This document shows, piece by piece, positions 9,444 to 18,701 of a stretch of 64,000 nt of DNA; position 1 is the first letter of the stretch, and the number at the start of each line of letters is the position of its first letter. The translations under genes and the position numbers were made by a program. The stretch spans positions 186,001-250,000 of the forward strand of contig CAJTQR010000002.1 in the NCBI GenBank assembly GCA_910578515.1, given 5' to 3'. Origin of the DNA: an uncultured Duncaniella sp. GTDB taxonomy: Bacteria; Bacteroidota; Bacteroidia; Bacteroidales; Muribaculaceae. A model generated the notes under the pieces. It was not told the origin of the DNA. It worked only from the letters and a program-made list of their open reading frames with translations, and ran no database searches.

Positions 9444-10905
9444 TTTTCACCCCCTCAACGCGGATTACCATCAGCACGTAGGCGAGCAGAAGCGGAGTGC
9501 GTATTATCATGTTGAGCCATGGCTTAGCCTCTATGGCTATAAGCTCGGAGAATACCCACAGCACTATTGCGGCGGTGAAATAGAATGCAAGTTTTGGCAG
9601 ATTGTAATTGATGGGATAATAGATTCGACCGAGTATGTAGCTCGCCGCCATCATGGAGCCATAGCACCCGAAGGCTGCCCATGCGCATCCCATATAGCCA
9701 TAGTGGGGCACAAGGAGGACATTCAGTCCTATTGTGACAGCAAGCCCGAAGAGCGACAGCCACATACCCCAGGCGGTTTTGTCTGTAAGCTTATACCATA
9801 ACGACAGGTTGAATGATATGCCGAAGAAAAGTTCCGCTATCATTACTATGGGCACTACCTTTAGTCCGCTGAAATATGTCGAGGCGATGAAATAACGCAA
9901 TATGTCGAGATAGAACATCACTCCAAGGAAAATCACCATTGCTGATATCACAAACCATTTCATGGCATCGCAGTAGCTCTGCAATTTATCCTCCCCGCGG
10001 TCCTTTGCACGGGAAAAAATAAACGGTTCGTAGGCGAAGCGGAACGCCTGGATGAACATCACCATTACGATTGCGATTTTATAGTTGGCGCCATAGATAC
10101 CTACCTGTGTCATGGCATTGGCTTTGTCGGGATAGAGCCATGGCATGAGAAGTGAGTAGATATTCTGGTTCATTATGCCGGCGAGTCCGAGCACAAGAAG
10201 TGGAGCGGAGTACCCTATCATCTCGCGCCACAGGGCGCCGTTAAATTTCCATTTGAATCCTGAAAGCTCAGGAAGGAGGAGAACCATATTGAGTGCCGAT
10301 GTGATAAGGTTGGCGAGGAATATGTAGCCTATGCCAAAATCCGGGTCATAGAACCATGATATCCAGCCCGGAGCCTGTTTCCACAGCCAAGGGCAGATGA
10401 GGATGAAAAATAGGTTCAGCACTATGTTTGCACCGATATTTATAAGCCTGAGTCCGGCAAAACGCATAGGGCGCTTTGCATAGCGCAGATAGCTGAAAGG
10501 GAGCGCGGTGAATGCATCGAGCGCCACAGCGATAGCCATCATCATTATATAGCTCTCGTGGGCTGAGCACTTGAATGCCGCTGAGATGGGCGACAGAAAC
10601 ACAGCCACAAGGAGTATGAAGGCTGTAGACGTGACACCGAGTGAGAGCAGGGCTGTGGAGTAGACCTCCATCGGGTCCTTGTAGCGCTCATGGTTGGCGA
10701 AGCGGAAGAATCCGGTCTCCATTCCGTAGGTCAGCACTATGAGTGCAAGCGCCACGAGGGTGTAGATATAGATTACCACCCCGTACTCGCCGGGAGGAAA
10801 CATGTTGGTGTAGAGAGGTACGAGGCACCAGTTGAGGAAGCGCCCTATTATGCTGCTTAAGCCGTAGACGGCGGTGTCCTTAGCAAGACTTTTGATTCCA
10901 GCCAT
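9421..10905 (-). CDS. Wzx/MATE-like polysaccharide flippase
   Basis: 494-aa integral membrane protein with about 12-14 hydrophobic helices, beginning AVYGLSSIIGRFLNWCLVPL, the N-terminal signature of oligosaccharide flippases (polysaccharide biosynthesis protein family). It should move lipid-linked oligosaccharides across the inner membrane for O-antigen, capsule or similar glycans. No glycosyltransferase cluster is adjacent, so the glycan cannot be named. ruvB lies 32 bp upstream on the same strand and probably shares the transcript. The 3' end overlaps the lipid kinase gene tail-to-tail. Confidence 0.88.
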   Translation of the reverse strand: MAGIKSLAKDTAVYGLSSIIGRFLNWCLVPLYTNMFPPGEYGVVIYIYTLVALALIVLTYGMETGFFRFANHERYKDPMEVYSTALLSLGVTSTAFILLVAVFLSPISAAFKCSAHESYIMMMAIAVALDAFTALPFSYLRYAKRPMRFAGLRLINIGANIVLNLFFILICPWLWKQAPGWISWFYDPDFGIGYIFLANLITSALNMVLLLPELSGFKWKFNGALWREMIGYSAPLLVLGLAGIMNQNIYSLLMPWLYPDKANAMTQVGIYGANYKIAIVMVMFIQAFRFAYEPFIFSRAKDRGEDKLQSYCDAMKWFVISAMVIFLGVMFYLDILRYFIASTYFSGLKVVPIVMIAELFFGISFNLSLWYKLTDKTAWGMWLSLFGLAVTIGLNVLLVPHYGYMGCAWAAFGCYGSMMAASYILGRIYYPINYNLPKLAFYFTAAIVLWVFSELIAIEAKPWLNMIIRTPLLLAYVLMVIRVEGVKISLRRRC

Positions 10906-10937
10906 AGGTGGATGAATGGTCGATGGGTAAGTGGGGG

Positions 10938-11984
10938 TTATTCAAACAGACTTGAGAGCTGCCCGTTCTCGAATGAGCGCAGGTGTCTCTCGTCAATGGA
11001 ATTTTTAAGATGATTATAAGCGAGTGAAGTCACCTCTCGGCCTCTGGGTGTGCGGCGGAGAAATCCTTCCATTATTAGAAATGGCTCGTAGACCTCTTCT
11101 ATGGTGTCTTTTTCCTCGCCAATAGCTGTGGCGATGGTTGATAGTCCCACAGGTCCACCGTTGAACTTGTTAATCATTGTCAACAATAGTTTGTGGTCCA
11201 TTTCGTCAAGACCATAGCGGTCAATATTTAGAGCGTCGAGGGCAAAACGGGCTATTTCCGGCTCGATGTCGCCTGAGCCTTTGACCTGCGCGAAGTCACG
11301 TACGCGGCGCAGGAGTGAGTTGGCTATACGTGGGGTGCCACGGCTTCGCATCGCAATCTCGTGAGCTGCCTCTCCCGTACATTTCACGCCCAGGAGTGCT
11401 GCTGAGCGCAGTATGATACGCTCAAGCACCTCGTGATTGTAATATTCAAGGTGACAGTTTATGCCGAAGCGTGCCCTCATCGGTGCCGTGAGCATCCCGG
11501 AACGGGTGGTGGCTCCTACAAGGGTGAAGGGTGAGAGTGACAGCTGTACCGAGCGTGCCCCGGGACCCTTGTCAATCATTATGTCAATGCGATAGTCCTC
11601 CATGGCAGAGTAGAGATACTCTTCCACCACTCGGCTTAGGCGATGGATTTCGTCAATGAACAACACATCGTTTTCCTCAAGTGAGGTGAGAATCCCCGCC
11701 AGGTCGCCGGGCTTGTCAAGTACCGGACCGGATGTGACCTTAAAGTTAACTCCGAGTTCGTTGGCTATAATCCCTGCGAGGGTAGTCTTCCCGAGTCCGG
11801 GAGGTCCGAACAGCAGCAGATGGTCAAGCGCCTCACCGCGCATTCGGGCAGCCTGAACAAACACTTTGAGATTCTCCACTATTTTCTCCTGACCGTTGAA
11901 CGAGTCGAAGTAGGAGGGACGGAGTGCTTTCTCGAAATCTTTGTCACGGTTTATATTGTCGCGGATATCAAAATCATTTTCCAT
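10938..11984 (-). CDS. ruvB: Holliday junction branch migration helicase RuvB
   Basis: AAA+ motor of RuvABC. Walker [10 protein letters not shown] and Walker B LFIDEIH are present, with sensor sequences [18 protein letters not shown] and the C-terminal winged helix ([12 protein letters not shown]). 348 aa is normal. The ATG lies 4 nt after a TAATTTTG box on the minus strand (11989-11996), implying a leaderless mRNA. The flippase gene follows 32 bp downstream. Confidence 0.97.
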   Translation of the reverse strand: MENDFDIRDNINRDKDFEKALRPSYFDSFNGQEKIVENLKVFVQAARMRGEALDHLLLFGPPGLGKTTLAGIIANELGVNFKVTSGPVLDKPGDLAGILTSLEENDVLFIDEIHRLSRVVEEYLYSAMEDYRIDIMIDKGPGARSVQLSLSPFTLVGATTRSGMLTAPMRARFGINCHLEYYNHEVLERIILRSAALLGVKCTGEAAHEIAMRSRGTPRIANSLLRRVRDFAQVKGSGDIEPEIARFALDALNIDRYGLDEMDHKLLLTMINKFNGGPVGLSTIATAIGEEKDTIEEVYEPFLIMEGFLRRTPRGREVTSLAYNHLKNSIDERHLRSFENGQLSSLFE

Positions 11985-11988
11985 TTCA

Positions 11989-11996
11989 CAAAATTA
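11989..11996 (-). promoter_or_regulatory. -7 box of ruvB, adjoining the start codon
   Basis: TAATTTTG on the minus strand ends 4 nt before the ruvB ATG. No clear TTTG -33 element is seen at the expected distance. Confidence 0.5.
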
Positions 11997-12052
11997 ATCA
12001 AAATTTTTCGAGAGTTTTGGCTTTATGGTGTCAATTATAATGAAATTATCCG

Positions 12053-12060
12053 TATATTTG
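12053..12060 (+). promoter_or_regulatory. -7 box of the ROK kinase gene
   Basis: TATATTTG (TAnnTTTG) 70 bp before the ATG at 12131. No good -33 element is visible. Confidence 0.5.
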
Positions 12061-12130
12061 TGGTGTGGTAGAAAAAATATATTCATACTGCACTTAATTA
12101 ATAAAGACATTTAAATCCAATAGAAGAACA

Positions 12131-13126
12131 ATGAGCAAACCTTATGTTGTCGGTATCGATATAGGCGGTACCAATACCGTGTTCGGGTTGGTTGACGCCC
12201 GTGGAACTGTTTTAGCAAGTTCATCAATCAAAACTCTCAAACATAGCGATGTTAACGCTTACATCGACGAGCTTTACGACGAGGTTACCCGTCTGCTTGT
12301 AGCTAACGATGCCGTGGATAAGGTACATGGTATAGGTATCGGTGCGCCCAATGCCAACTACTACACAGGAATGATAGAGAAACTCGTGAATATTCCTTGG
12401 CCTACTCCGCTGCCTCTGGCTCAGATGGTGAGCGAGAAGTTCGGTATCCCCGTGGCTATCACCAATGATGCCAATGCTGCCGCTATCGGCGAGATGACCT
12501 ATGGCGCAGCCCGTGGTCTTAAGGATTTCATCATGATTACCCTTGGCACAGGTGTAGGAAGCGGTATCGTGATTAACGGTCAGCTTGTGTATGGACACGA
12601 CGGTTTCGCCGGTGAGCTGGGACATGTGATAATGAAGCGTAACAACGGTCGTCTCTGCGGCTGCGGTCGTACAGGATGCCTTGAAGCATATTGCTCTGCC
12701 TCAGGTGTTGCACGTACAGCGCGCGAGTTCCTTGAAATCCGTACTGAGCCCTCGCTTCTGCGCAATGTTCCCATCGAGGCTATCACTTCGAAGGATGTAT
12801 ATGATGCTGCAATCAATGGTGATAAGCTCGCTAATGAAATATTCGAATATACAGGAAATATACTTGGAGAGGCTTTTGCCGACTTCACTGTATTCTCCTC
12901 GCCCGAAGCTATAATTCTCTTCGGAGGTTTGGCAAAGTCAGGCGATTTGCTCATGCGTCCGTTGCGTGAGTCAATGGAGAAGCACATGATGCCTATGTTC
13001 AAAGGCAAAGTGCGTGTTCTCCTGTCAGAACTCAAGGAAGCTGATGCCGCTGTTCTTGGCGCAAGTGCTCTCGGTTGGGAAGCCAAACCGATAGTTCCAC
13101 CTGCTATTCCTGCTGCGGTAGAATAA
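12131..13126 (+). CDS. ROK family sugar kinase (glucokinase-like)
   Basis: Cytoplasmic ROK-family kinase. Phosphate loop GIDIGGTNT is at residues 9-17; GELGH near residue 161 carries the catalytic-site glutamate and histidine; and the zinc motif is GRLCGCGRTGCLEAY. This pattern fits glucokinases that feed hexoses into glycolysis, though N-acetylmannosamine or fructose kinases share it. 331 aa is typical. Monocistronic: own promoter upstream and a terminator pair downstream. Confidence 0.88.
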   Translation: MSKPYVVGIDIGGTNTVFGLVDARGTVLASSSIKTLKHSDVNAYIDELYDEVTRLLVANDAVDKVHGIGIGAPNANYYTGMIEKLVNIPWPTPLPLAQMVSEKFGIPVAITNDANAAAIGEMTYGAARGLKDFIMITLGTGVGSGIVINGQLVYGHDGFAGELGHVIMKRNNGRLCGCGRTGCLEAYCSASGVARTAREFLEIRTEPSLLRNVPIEAITSKDVYDAAINGDKLANEIFEYTGNILGEAFADFTVFSSPEAIILFGGLAKSGDLLMRPLRESMEKHMMPMFKGKVRVLLSELKEADAAVLGASALGWEAKPIVPPAIPAAVE

Positions 13127-13140
13127 AAAGATAAATGAGT

Positions 13141-13175
13141 GTGTCTCATGGCTTGATATACGAGGCGTGAGACAC
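13141..13175 (+). terminator. Hairpin after the ROK kinase gene
   Basis: 8-bp stem GTGTCTCA / TGAGACAC separated by 19 nt, without a T-run; probably helps protect the 3' end or works with the stronger hairpin downstream. Confidence 0.4.
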
Positions 13176-13229
13176 GCTTCTAAAGTAAAAGCTGATGTGA
13201 ATCAGCTTAGTTGTTTTATAGATAAGAAG

Positions 13230-13274
13230 TCGGAGCGAGGCGGATTCATACCACCTCGCTCCGATGATTTTTTT
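13230..13274. terminator. Strong terminator between ROK and MBL genes
   Basis: 11-bp perfect stem TCGGAGCGAGG (13230-13240) / CCTCGCTCCGA (13254-13264) followed by GATTTTTTT. It serves the plus-strand ROK gene and may also stop the convergent MBL transcript. Confidence 0.75.
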
Positions 13275-13320
13275 ATCAGATTTGTAATCGGACCTACATA
13301 AACAAGTCCGTTTCAGATTG

Positions 13321-14049
13321 CTATTTTATTTCCACAGTCTTTCCGGGTGTGTCGAGACAATAGCATTGGGTATGTGCTGTTGGCGGCATATAGGTTGAGA
13401 AATCACAAGCTTTCTGTGGTTCGCCCCAGAAGTGCATCGGGAAGAAATTGTCGACCTTTACTTCCGAGAGGAATATGGTGGCACCCTTGGCGAAGTCGGC
13501 ACCCATACGGGCGTCAACAGGGAACATCGCTATCTTGATTTCAGGAATATCCTCGGCGATACGGTGAACGATGGTGCGGAACCGAGCCTCGGCTTTCTGA
13601 ATCTCATGTTCGGTTGATTCCTCGCTCCAATGCCAGTCGTTGAGGTCGCCGGCATGGAAGATTACGCTGCCATCCTCAAGGGTTATAGCGTAGCTGACCC
13701 CGGAGTCGGTGGAGCCGTAAGCTCTCACTTCCTTAGTGCCAGGAATCTGGTCAATGATGTCGCCGGCGCTCATCCAGGCTACTGAGATACCCTTTTTGGG
13801 GACTAACTTGGAGAATATATCGTTGGCGAGGATGTAGGTGCGTTTGCGGTCCTGTGCGAGTTCGAAAATTGATGTATTGAAGTGGTCGGGATGATGGTGT
13901 GACACAAAGAAAAGCACCGGTTTTTCCGGTGAGATTTTCAACAGATGCTCCAACTTCTTGTCGGGGTCCTTGTAATAGTCAAACACCATTATTGCTGCGG
14001 GTGTCGTGATGGCAAAACCGCTGTGGTCGAGATATGTAACGTTTAGCAT
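13321..14049 (-). CDS. MBL-fold metal-dependent hydrolase
   Basis: Metallo-beta-lactamase-fold protein of the UlaG-like/YtkL type. The zinc motif HHHPDHFN (HxHxDH) lies near residue 51, and FHAGDLNDWHW supplies the downstream metal ligand. No signal peptide, so cytoplasmic. 242 aa is the usual size. The substrate cannot be predicted. It lies between two terminators and is probably transcribed alone. Confidence 0.82.
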   Translation of the reverse strand: MLNVTYLDHSGFAITTPAAIMVFDYYKDPDKKLEHLLKISPEKPVLFFVSHHHPDHFNTSIFELAQDRKRTYILANDIFSKLVPKKGISVAWMSAGDIIDQIPGTKEVRAYGSTDSGVSYAITLEDGSVIFHAGDLNDWHWSEESTEHEIQKAEARFRTIVHRIAEDIPEIKIAMFPVDARMGADFAKGATIFLSEVKVDNFFPMHFWGEPQKACDFSTYMPPTAHTQCYCLDTPGKTVEIK

Positions 14050-14079
14050 GACTCTGTAAATTTTATTGTCTTAAATATA

Positions 14080-14120
14080 AACGCCCCCGGAGGTGATGGT
14101 GTTCACTCTCCGGGGGCGTT
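14080..14120 (-). terminator. GC-rich hairpin downstream of the 304-aa lipoprotein gene
   Basis: 13-bp perfect stem AACGCCCCCGGAG (14080-14092) / CTCCGGGGGCGTT (14108-14120). The T-run is weak on the minus strand, but the stem is very stable. Confidence 0.6.
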
Positions 14121-14176
14121 ACAGCTATCATACTGTTAAATTTTTGTCTGCTATTACATGGCGCATTACTCAATCT

Positions 14177-15091
14177 TTACCGTCGGTAAATCTTAAGCAG
14201 TCCGTCCTCAAACACGAGGTAGATGCCATTTTCATACAGCCATATTTCCCTGAGATAAGAATTGTTGGCAGAGCGGTCAATCTCCTTGGGAGCTCCGAGG
14301 GCGAGGCGGCATTCATCGCGTGTCATGCCGGTGCCGACTCTGCCGCGTATGATGAGGTCCCAGTTCTCGGGAGAGATGTCTGGATATTTCTTACGCGGGT
14401 CACTGAATGAGAAGAGGGTCGAGAAGGTGCGTGGCGAACCCTTGAGAATGCCTGGTATGAGAAATGCCCTTGCCGAAACCTTGTTGTCATCAGTAAATGA
14501 TACCTTAAGTGGATATACAGAATTGCCGGCTGACACGGAGTCGATGGTGACGGGTACAAACTGTCTTCCACCAACGGAATTGTCGTTGTCATCGCGCCAA
14601 GAGCGGGTGAGGATATATAGCCGCTTACCCACAAGGAGTGAACGGGCTTGCTCCACCATGCTCTGCTGAATGGTGAATGGCACCGAGAGTGACGATTTTT
14701 TTTCAAGCTCCTTGAGTGGCTGGTTAATACGGTATAGCACGGTGGCACCCTGCGGTGTGACGAAAGCGAGGTCGGTCACATTCTCTCCGGTGATGCCGGT
14801 AGACTCGGATGCGCCTGAATAGGTGATTTCACTCCCTGCAAGCTGACCGGCGGGAGCAGTGGAACCGAATATCAGTTTAATCTTATCATCAGTTACAACG
14901 AAGCGTTTTCCCCGTTCCCAGTCCGGTAACGGACTGTCGGTCACTCCGGAAAGGAATGTGTCTTCGGCGGATACTGAGACCCGTTCTTTCTTGACTTCCG
15001 CGCCGGTTATTTTGGGTGTGGATTCCACTCCGGTGAAACAAGAGGATAGCGGGAGAAGAAACAGGGTGGTTATTACGGGGAAAAGTTTCAT
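14177..15091 (-). CDS. Hypothetical lipoprotein with BamE/SmpA-like tail
   Basis: 304-aa protein with a lipoprotein signal peptide (LPLSSC, lipidated Cys18). I do not recognise a named family for the body. The last 55 residues (TRDECRLALGAPKEIDR, then EIWLYENGIYLVFEDG) resemble the short fold seen in BamE/SmpA-like envelope proteins, where a helix with a glycine turn precedes small beta strands. Its gene lies 23 bp downstream of the prolyl oligopeptidase gene on the same strand and is probably cotranscribed. Role unknown. Confidence 0.7.
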   Translation of the reverse strand: MKLFPVITTLFLLPLSSCFTGVESTPKITGAEVKKERVSVSAEDTFLSGVTDSPLPDWERGKRFVVTDDKIKLIFGSTAPAGQLAGSEITYSGASESTGITGENVTDLAFVTPQGATVLYRINQPLKELEKKSSLSVPFTIQQSMVEQARSLLVGKRLYILTRSWRDDNDNSVGGRQFVPVTIDSVSAGNSVYPLKVSFTDDNKVSARAFLIPGILKGSPRTFSTLFSFSDPRKKYPDISPENWDLIIRGRVGTGMTRDECRLALGAPKEIDRSANNSYLREIWLYENGIYLVFEDGLLKIYRR

Positions 15092-15114
15092 TGTGTCAGG
15101 GGAAATTCCGGGAA

Positions 15115-17244
15115 TTATTTGGGTTCGATACCGAGGTTTTCAAATATGAATGAATAGATATCGGTATATTCTTCAAGGACCTTCGCAATCGGTTTGCCGG
15201 CGCCATGACCAGCCTTGGAGTCGATGCGGATAAGTTTTGGCGCATCGCCGGTATCGGCTGCCTGAAGTGCGGCGGCATACTTGAATGAGTGGGCGGGTAC
15301 CACGCGGTCATCATGGTCAGCAGTGGTGACAAGGATGGCGGGGTAAGGGGTACCGTCGTTGCGGATGGTATGAAGCGGCGAATAGTTGAGCAGATATTGA
15401 GCCATTTCAGGTGAATCAGCGCTTGTGCCATAGTCGGAAGCCCAGTTCCAACCGATAGTGAAGAGATGGTAGCGCATCATATCCATAACACCAACCTGCG
15501 GGACAGCCACTTTGAAGAGGTCAGGTCGGAGATTGACGGTGGCGCCTACAAGCAGACCGCCGTTGCTGCCACCATTGATGGCGATGTGTTCGGGTGAAGT
15601 CCAGCCTTCGTCTATAAGATACTGGGCCGCACCGATAAAGTCGTTGAATACATTGAGCTTCTTCTGTTTGGTGCCGGCTTCGTGCCATTCCTCACCATAT
15701 TCCGAACCGCCGCGGAGGTTAGCCTGAGCGTAAATCACGTCATTTTCGAGCAGGAACATGCGGTTTGCGGAGAAACCGGGGGTAAGCGATACGTTAAAGC
15801 CGCCGTAGCCGTAGAGGAATACCGGATTCTTGCCGTTCTTTTCAAGACCTTTCTTGTAGGTGATGAACATTGGCACTTTGGTGCCGTCGGCTGATGGGTA
15901 AAATACCTGCTCGGTCACATAGTCATCAAGGTTCACACCGTTGATGTCGGCCTGGAATAGACGTTTGCTTTCGCCTGTGGCAAGGTCGTAGGAGTAGTGG
16001 GTTGAGGGTGATGTAAATGAGGTGAAAGAGTAGAATATATCCTCAGGATGCTTGCGGTCTGTGAGGAACCCAACTGAGCCATAGCCGGGAAGCTTGACTT
16101 CTTTCTCCTTCTTACCGTCCATTGAGTAGATTTCCACATGGTTGGAGGCATCCTTCTCATAGGTGAGGAATAGTTTGTCGCCGGCAAATTGTGCGCCTGT
16201 CAGCACACCGTCACCTTCCGGCACGAGTTCTTTCCAGTTCTCGCGTTCGGGTTTGGCGAGGTCGGCTATCATGAGCCGGTTCTTGGGAGCTCCATACGAT
16301 GTGAGGATGTAAATCTTGTTGTCAATGACGTCAATCACGCCGTGAGAATAATCCTGGGTTGATTCCATCGTTTTCCAGGCGCCGTTTTGACGTACTTTGA
16401 GCTCGTTGCCCACACCCTGACCACCTACGGAGATGAAGAGTACAGGCTGAGACTCTGCCACGTCGGCAGAATGGAAATGGAAAGGATGTTCGGGGTCGCT
16501 GAAGGCTATGGTGTCATCGCTCTGGGGTGTTCCTACCTTATGGTAGTATACCAGATGGTTCTGGTTGGCATTGGAGAATTCTTTGCCTTCTTCGGGACGA
16601 GGATAAGCGCTGTAGTAGAATCCATCACCATCCCATGAGGCACCGGTAAACTTCGCCCATTCTATGTGGTCGGGTAGCAGTTCCTTAGTTTTGGTGTCCA
16701 TAAGATAGATTTCTGTCCAGTCCGAGCCGCTACGGGAAATGGTGTAGGCTGTGTATTTGCCATCTTTTGACTGGAATACACCTGTGAGCGCCACAGTACC
16801 GTCGTCGCTGAGGGTATTAGGGTCGAGAAATACTTCTTTTTCAGTGGACGTAGGGGATTCCATGCGATAAAGTACCGACTGGTTCTTCAGTCCGTCATTT
16901 TCGTAGAAATAATACATCCCGTCGTTACCTCTCCAGGGGAGTCCGCGCTTTACAAAGTTGTTGAGTTCTGTGAGACGCTCGTTTATTTTAGAGCGGAAAG
17001 GTATTTTTGCCAGATACTCCTGGGTGACGGCGTTTTCTGCTTCAACCCATTTTACGGTCTCGGCTGCGGTGTCGTTTTCAAGAGGGCGATAGGGGTCAGG
17101 TACAACCATACCGAATATGGTGTCAACAGTGTTGTCGCTCGGGGCGGCAGGGTAGGATAGCTGCTTGGAATTGGAGCATCCTACGAATGAACCACACGCT
17201 ATGGTAGTCATCAGTGCTAATGTTAATTTGTTGTTTAGTGCCAT
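15115..17244 (-). CDS. Prolyl oligopeptidase family serine peptidase (S9A)
   Basis: Secreted or lipid-anchored prolyl oligopeptidase. The signal peptide ends at FVGC, so lipidation at Cys is likely. An N-terminal seven-bladed propeller (about residues 55-430) begins with the typical DPYRPLEND and precedes an alpha/beta hydrolase domain with nucleophile Ser560 in GGSNGG, Asp in DHDDRV, and His in KAGHGAG. I start at ATG 17244 rather than 17283, because 17283 lies at the promoter and 17244 opens a clean signal peptide (709 aa). Cleaves short peptides after proline; probable periplasmic peptide processing. Confidence 0.92.
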   Translation of the reverse strand: MALNNKLTLALMTTIACGSFVGCSNSKQLSYPAAPSDNTVDTIFGMVVPDPYRPLENDTAAETVKWVEAENAVTQEYLAKIPFRSKINERLTELNNFVKRGLPWRGNDGMYYFYENDGLKNQSVLYRMESPTSTEKEVFLDPNTLSDDGTVALTGVFQSKDGKYTAYTISRSGSDWTEIYLMDTKTKELLPDHIEWAKFTGASWDGDGFYYSAYPRPEEGKEFSNANQNHLVYYHKVGTPQSDDTIAFSDPEHPFHFHSADVAESQPVLFISVGGQGVGNELKVRQNGAWKTMESTQDYSHGVIDVIDNKIYILTSYGAPKNRLMIADLAKPERENWKELVPEGDGVLTGAQFAGDKLFLTYEKDASNHVEIYSMDGKKEKEVKLPGYGSVGFLTDRKHPEDIFYSFTSFTSPSTHYSYDLATGESKRLFQADINGVNLDDYVTEQVFYPSADGTKVPMFITYKKGLEKNGKNPVFLYGYGGFNVSLTPGFSANRMFLLENDVIYAQANLRGGSEYGEEWHEAGTKQKKLNVFNDFIGAAQYLIDEGWTSPEHIAINGGSNGGLLVGATVNLRPDLFKVAVPQVGVMDMMRYHLFTIGWNWASDYGTSADSPEMAQYLLNYSPLHTIRNDGTPYPAILVTTADHDDRVVPAHSFKYAAALQAADTGDAPKLIRIDSKAGHGAGKPIAKVLEEYTDIYSFIFENLGIEPK

Positions 17245-17284
17245 ATAGTGAGAGTGAAATGATGGTTTATTTTGCAAAATCACA

Positions 17285-17292
17285 CAAAGTTA
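17285..17292 (-). promoter_or_regulatory. -7 box of the prolyl oligopeptidase gene
   Basis: Minus-strand TAACTTTG. Transcription should start near 17280, giving a leader of about 35 nt to the ATG at 17244. Confidence 0.6.
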
Positions 17293-17330
17293 CGAAAAAT
17301 TGTTACATATCAGCCAATTTTACATCCTAA

Positions 17331-17387
17331 AAAGATAACCGCCGCTACGTCCACATTGCTTTTGGCTGCATGGACATGGCGGCGGTT
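17331..17387 (-). terminator. Terminator of the 179-aa lipoprotein gene
   Basis: Stem AACCGCCGC (17337-17345) / GCGGCGGTT (17379-17387) with an inner GTCCA/TGGAC pairing, and CTTTTT beyond it on the minus strand. Confidence 0.7.
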
Positions 17388-17410
17388 GATTCATTATGCC
17401 GGTACTATTT

Positions 17411-17950
17411 TTATTTCTTCACGATGGTGAGGTCTGTGACGTTTTTATGTTTTTTACCATTAACCCATGTGGTGACATTGAATTTAAATGTATCTTTTGT
17501 TGAGCCTTTTGTGTCGGTTTTGAATTTGATGACATCATCAGGCATACCATCTCCCCATTTGATGGTGAATTCATCAACATCGCGGACATCATCAAATTCA
17601 CCGACATAAAGATATGGACCGGATGTTGCGTGCTGAGGTTTTGTAACGTTGAATATTCCATAGAATGTGGTGAGGTAAGTTCGGGCATATGGATTTTTTA
17701 TCTGAATTTCGTTTTCGAAACTTTCAAGCGGATATTCTTCTCCGTGGTAGACTACACTCACACTTCTGTCGAGTATATTATTAGGGTTAGCAGGGTCTAC
17801 TAAGTTGTTACCCTTTTCATCAACCACCGCAATCCGGTATTCAACGTAAGGGTCAGATTCTCCTTCAAAATATTCTTCATCGGAGCATGAGGTGAGGAGC
17901 AGCAAAATCAGGCTTGTTGCGAGAAGTTGGAATTTTGGCAAGATGTTCAT
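17411..17950 (-). CDS. Hypothetical lipoprotein, 179 aa
   Basis: Lipoprotein signal peptide ending LLLLTSC, then an acidic stretch (SDEEYFEGESDPY) of the kind that often marks surface-exposed Bacteroidota lipoproteins. The rest is rich in beta-strand patterns and aromatic residues, like a small immunoglobulin-type or jelly-roll domain; I do not recognise the family. It has its own promoter about 190 bp upstream and its own terminator, so it is monocistronic with a long leader. Confidence 0.75.
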   Translation of the reverse strand: MNILPKFQLLATSLILLLLTSCSDEEYFEGESDPYVEYRIAVVDEKGNNLVDPANPNNILDRSVSVVYHGEEYPLESFENEIQIKNPYARTYLTTFYGIFNVTKPQHATSGPYLYVGEFDDVRDVDEFTIKWGDGMPDDVIKFKTDTKGSTKDTFKFNVTTWVNGKKHKNVTDLTIVKK

Positions 17951-18135
17951 AGGTTACAATTAAAAGTTTGCACAAGGTGGAATTTCATATAATATTCTAT
18001 ACAGCATATCACGTCATGAGGTCAGCATGAAGTTTTATCTGAGGAATATTATCAATAGAAAGTGTGGAAGATATGTGGAACAGGACAGGTTGGTTATTGA
18101 CTGGCAACAAAACATTGTTTCATTGTCATCTGTCG

Positions 18136-18167
18136 CAAAGATAGCGTATTCCCTATTAATATACAAA
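18136..18167 (-). promoter_or_regulatory. Consensus promoter of the 179-aa lipoprotein gene
   Basis: On the minus strand: TTTG (18164-18167), 20-bp spacer, TATCTTTG (18136-18143). Predicted start near 18131, so the leader is about 180 nt. I see no known riboswitch in it, only a 9-codon ORF. Confidence 0.75.
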
Positions 18168-18317
18168 TAAAATTAAGAATATCTAAGAACTATTCAAAGG
18201 GTCGTAGAATTTTCCGGATGATAGAAATTCGGATGGAAGTGCCTCTATGGAAAAATGGATTTACAATGAGAGTACCACTATCAGAAAAATGCTTTGTCTG
18301 CAAAAACGTAAGGATAT

Positions 18318-18345
18318 AAAAAATCGTGAAGTTGACTTCACGATT
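18318..18345 (-). terminator. Strong minus-strand terminator of the small-ORF unit
   Basis: 10-bp perfect stem AATCGTGAAG / CTTCACGATT around a four-base loop (plus coordinates 18322-18345), followed on the minus strand by TTTTATATCC. It closes the transcript that begins near 18920. Confidence 0.8.
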
Positions 18346-18499
18346 GCAAAAAATAATATACTTGAGTTTTTATTCTCTAAAAAATGGGACGGAGTATGAA
18401 CATTGGATTCATACGCGTTCTATGTCCCGGAGCTTGATGCCGTAAGCTTTCCGCCTATTTAGCGGTGGAGCTTATTATTGACAATCACTGATGAAGTGA
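18346..18499 (-). ncRNA. Structured 3' region of the small-ORF transcript
   Basis: On the minus strand this stretch can fold into two compact elements: AAGCT...CCGC / GCGG...AGCTT, and GGGAC...GTATGAA / TTCATAC...GTCCC. An 11-codon ORF (MNPMFILRPIF) starts inside the second stem. It may be a regulatory 3' UTR or an independent RNA; I recognise no family. Confidence 0.4.
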
Positions 18500-18586
18500 T
18501 TAGTCATGGGGGTGTTCCCCATACATCATAGCTGCTGATTCGCAGTACCAAACAAGTACTTTCTTGAACATTTCTTTTACTTTCAT
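18500..18586 (-). CDS. Small ORF, 28 aa (MKVKEMFKKV...)
   Basis: ATG at 18586, stop TAA at 18500-18502. The first 20 residues (MKVKEMFKKVLVWYCESAAM) form a probable amphipathic helix: basic start and hydrophobic core, then a polar tail ending EHPHD. No homologue is known to me. It is the second ORF after the promoter at 18926-18933, 115 bp behind the 41-aa ORF. Coding status is inferred from the isolated transcription unit and the plausible peptide. Confidence 0.45.
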   Translation of the reverse strand: MKVKEMFKKVLVWYCESAAMMYGEHPHD

Positions 18587-18701
18587 AATGTGGACATTTT
18601 AAAAGTTAAACATTTGTTCGCTCTTTGTTTTCCCTCGGCTCTCCAGCCATGGGGTGTGTTCAGTCATTCCGTTTATCGGAATTGAGCGTGAGGCTGATTA
18701 G

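Noticed and set aside
12580..13149. 189-aa minus-strand ORF inside the ROK kinase gene
   Set aside because: It is a shadow of a well-supported gene; composition is Ser/Arg/Pro-rich as expected of a wrong frame.
17951..18130. Possible riboswitch in the 180-nt leader of the 179-aa lipoprotein gene
   Set aside because: No known aptamer core or strong paired structure was visible; only a 9-codon ORF.
18247..18399. 50-aa plus-strand ORF MEKWIYNEST... between the lipoprotein promoter and the small-ORF unit
   Set aside because: No promoter on this strand, AT-driven composition, and it reads through the minus-strand terminator; likely chance.
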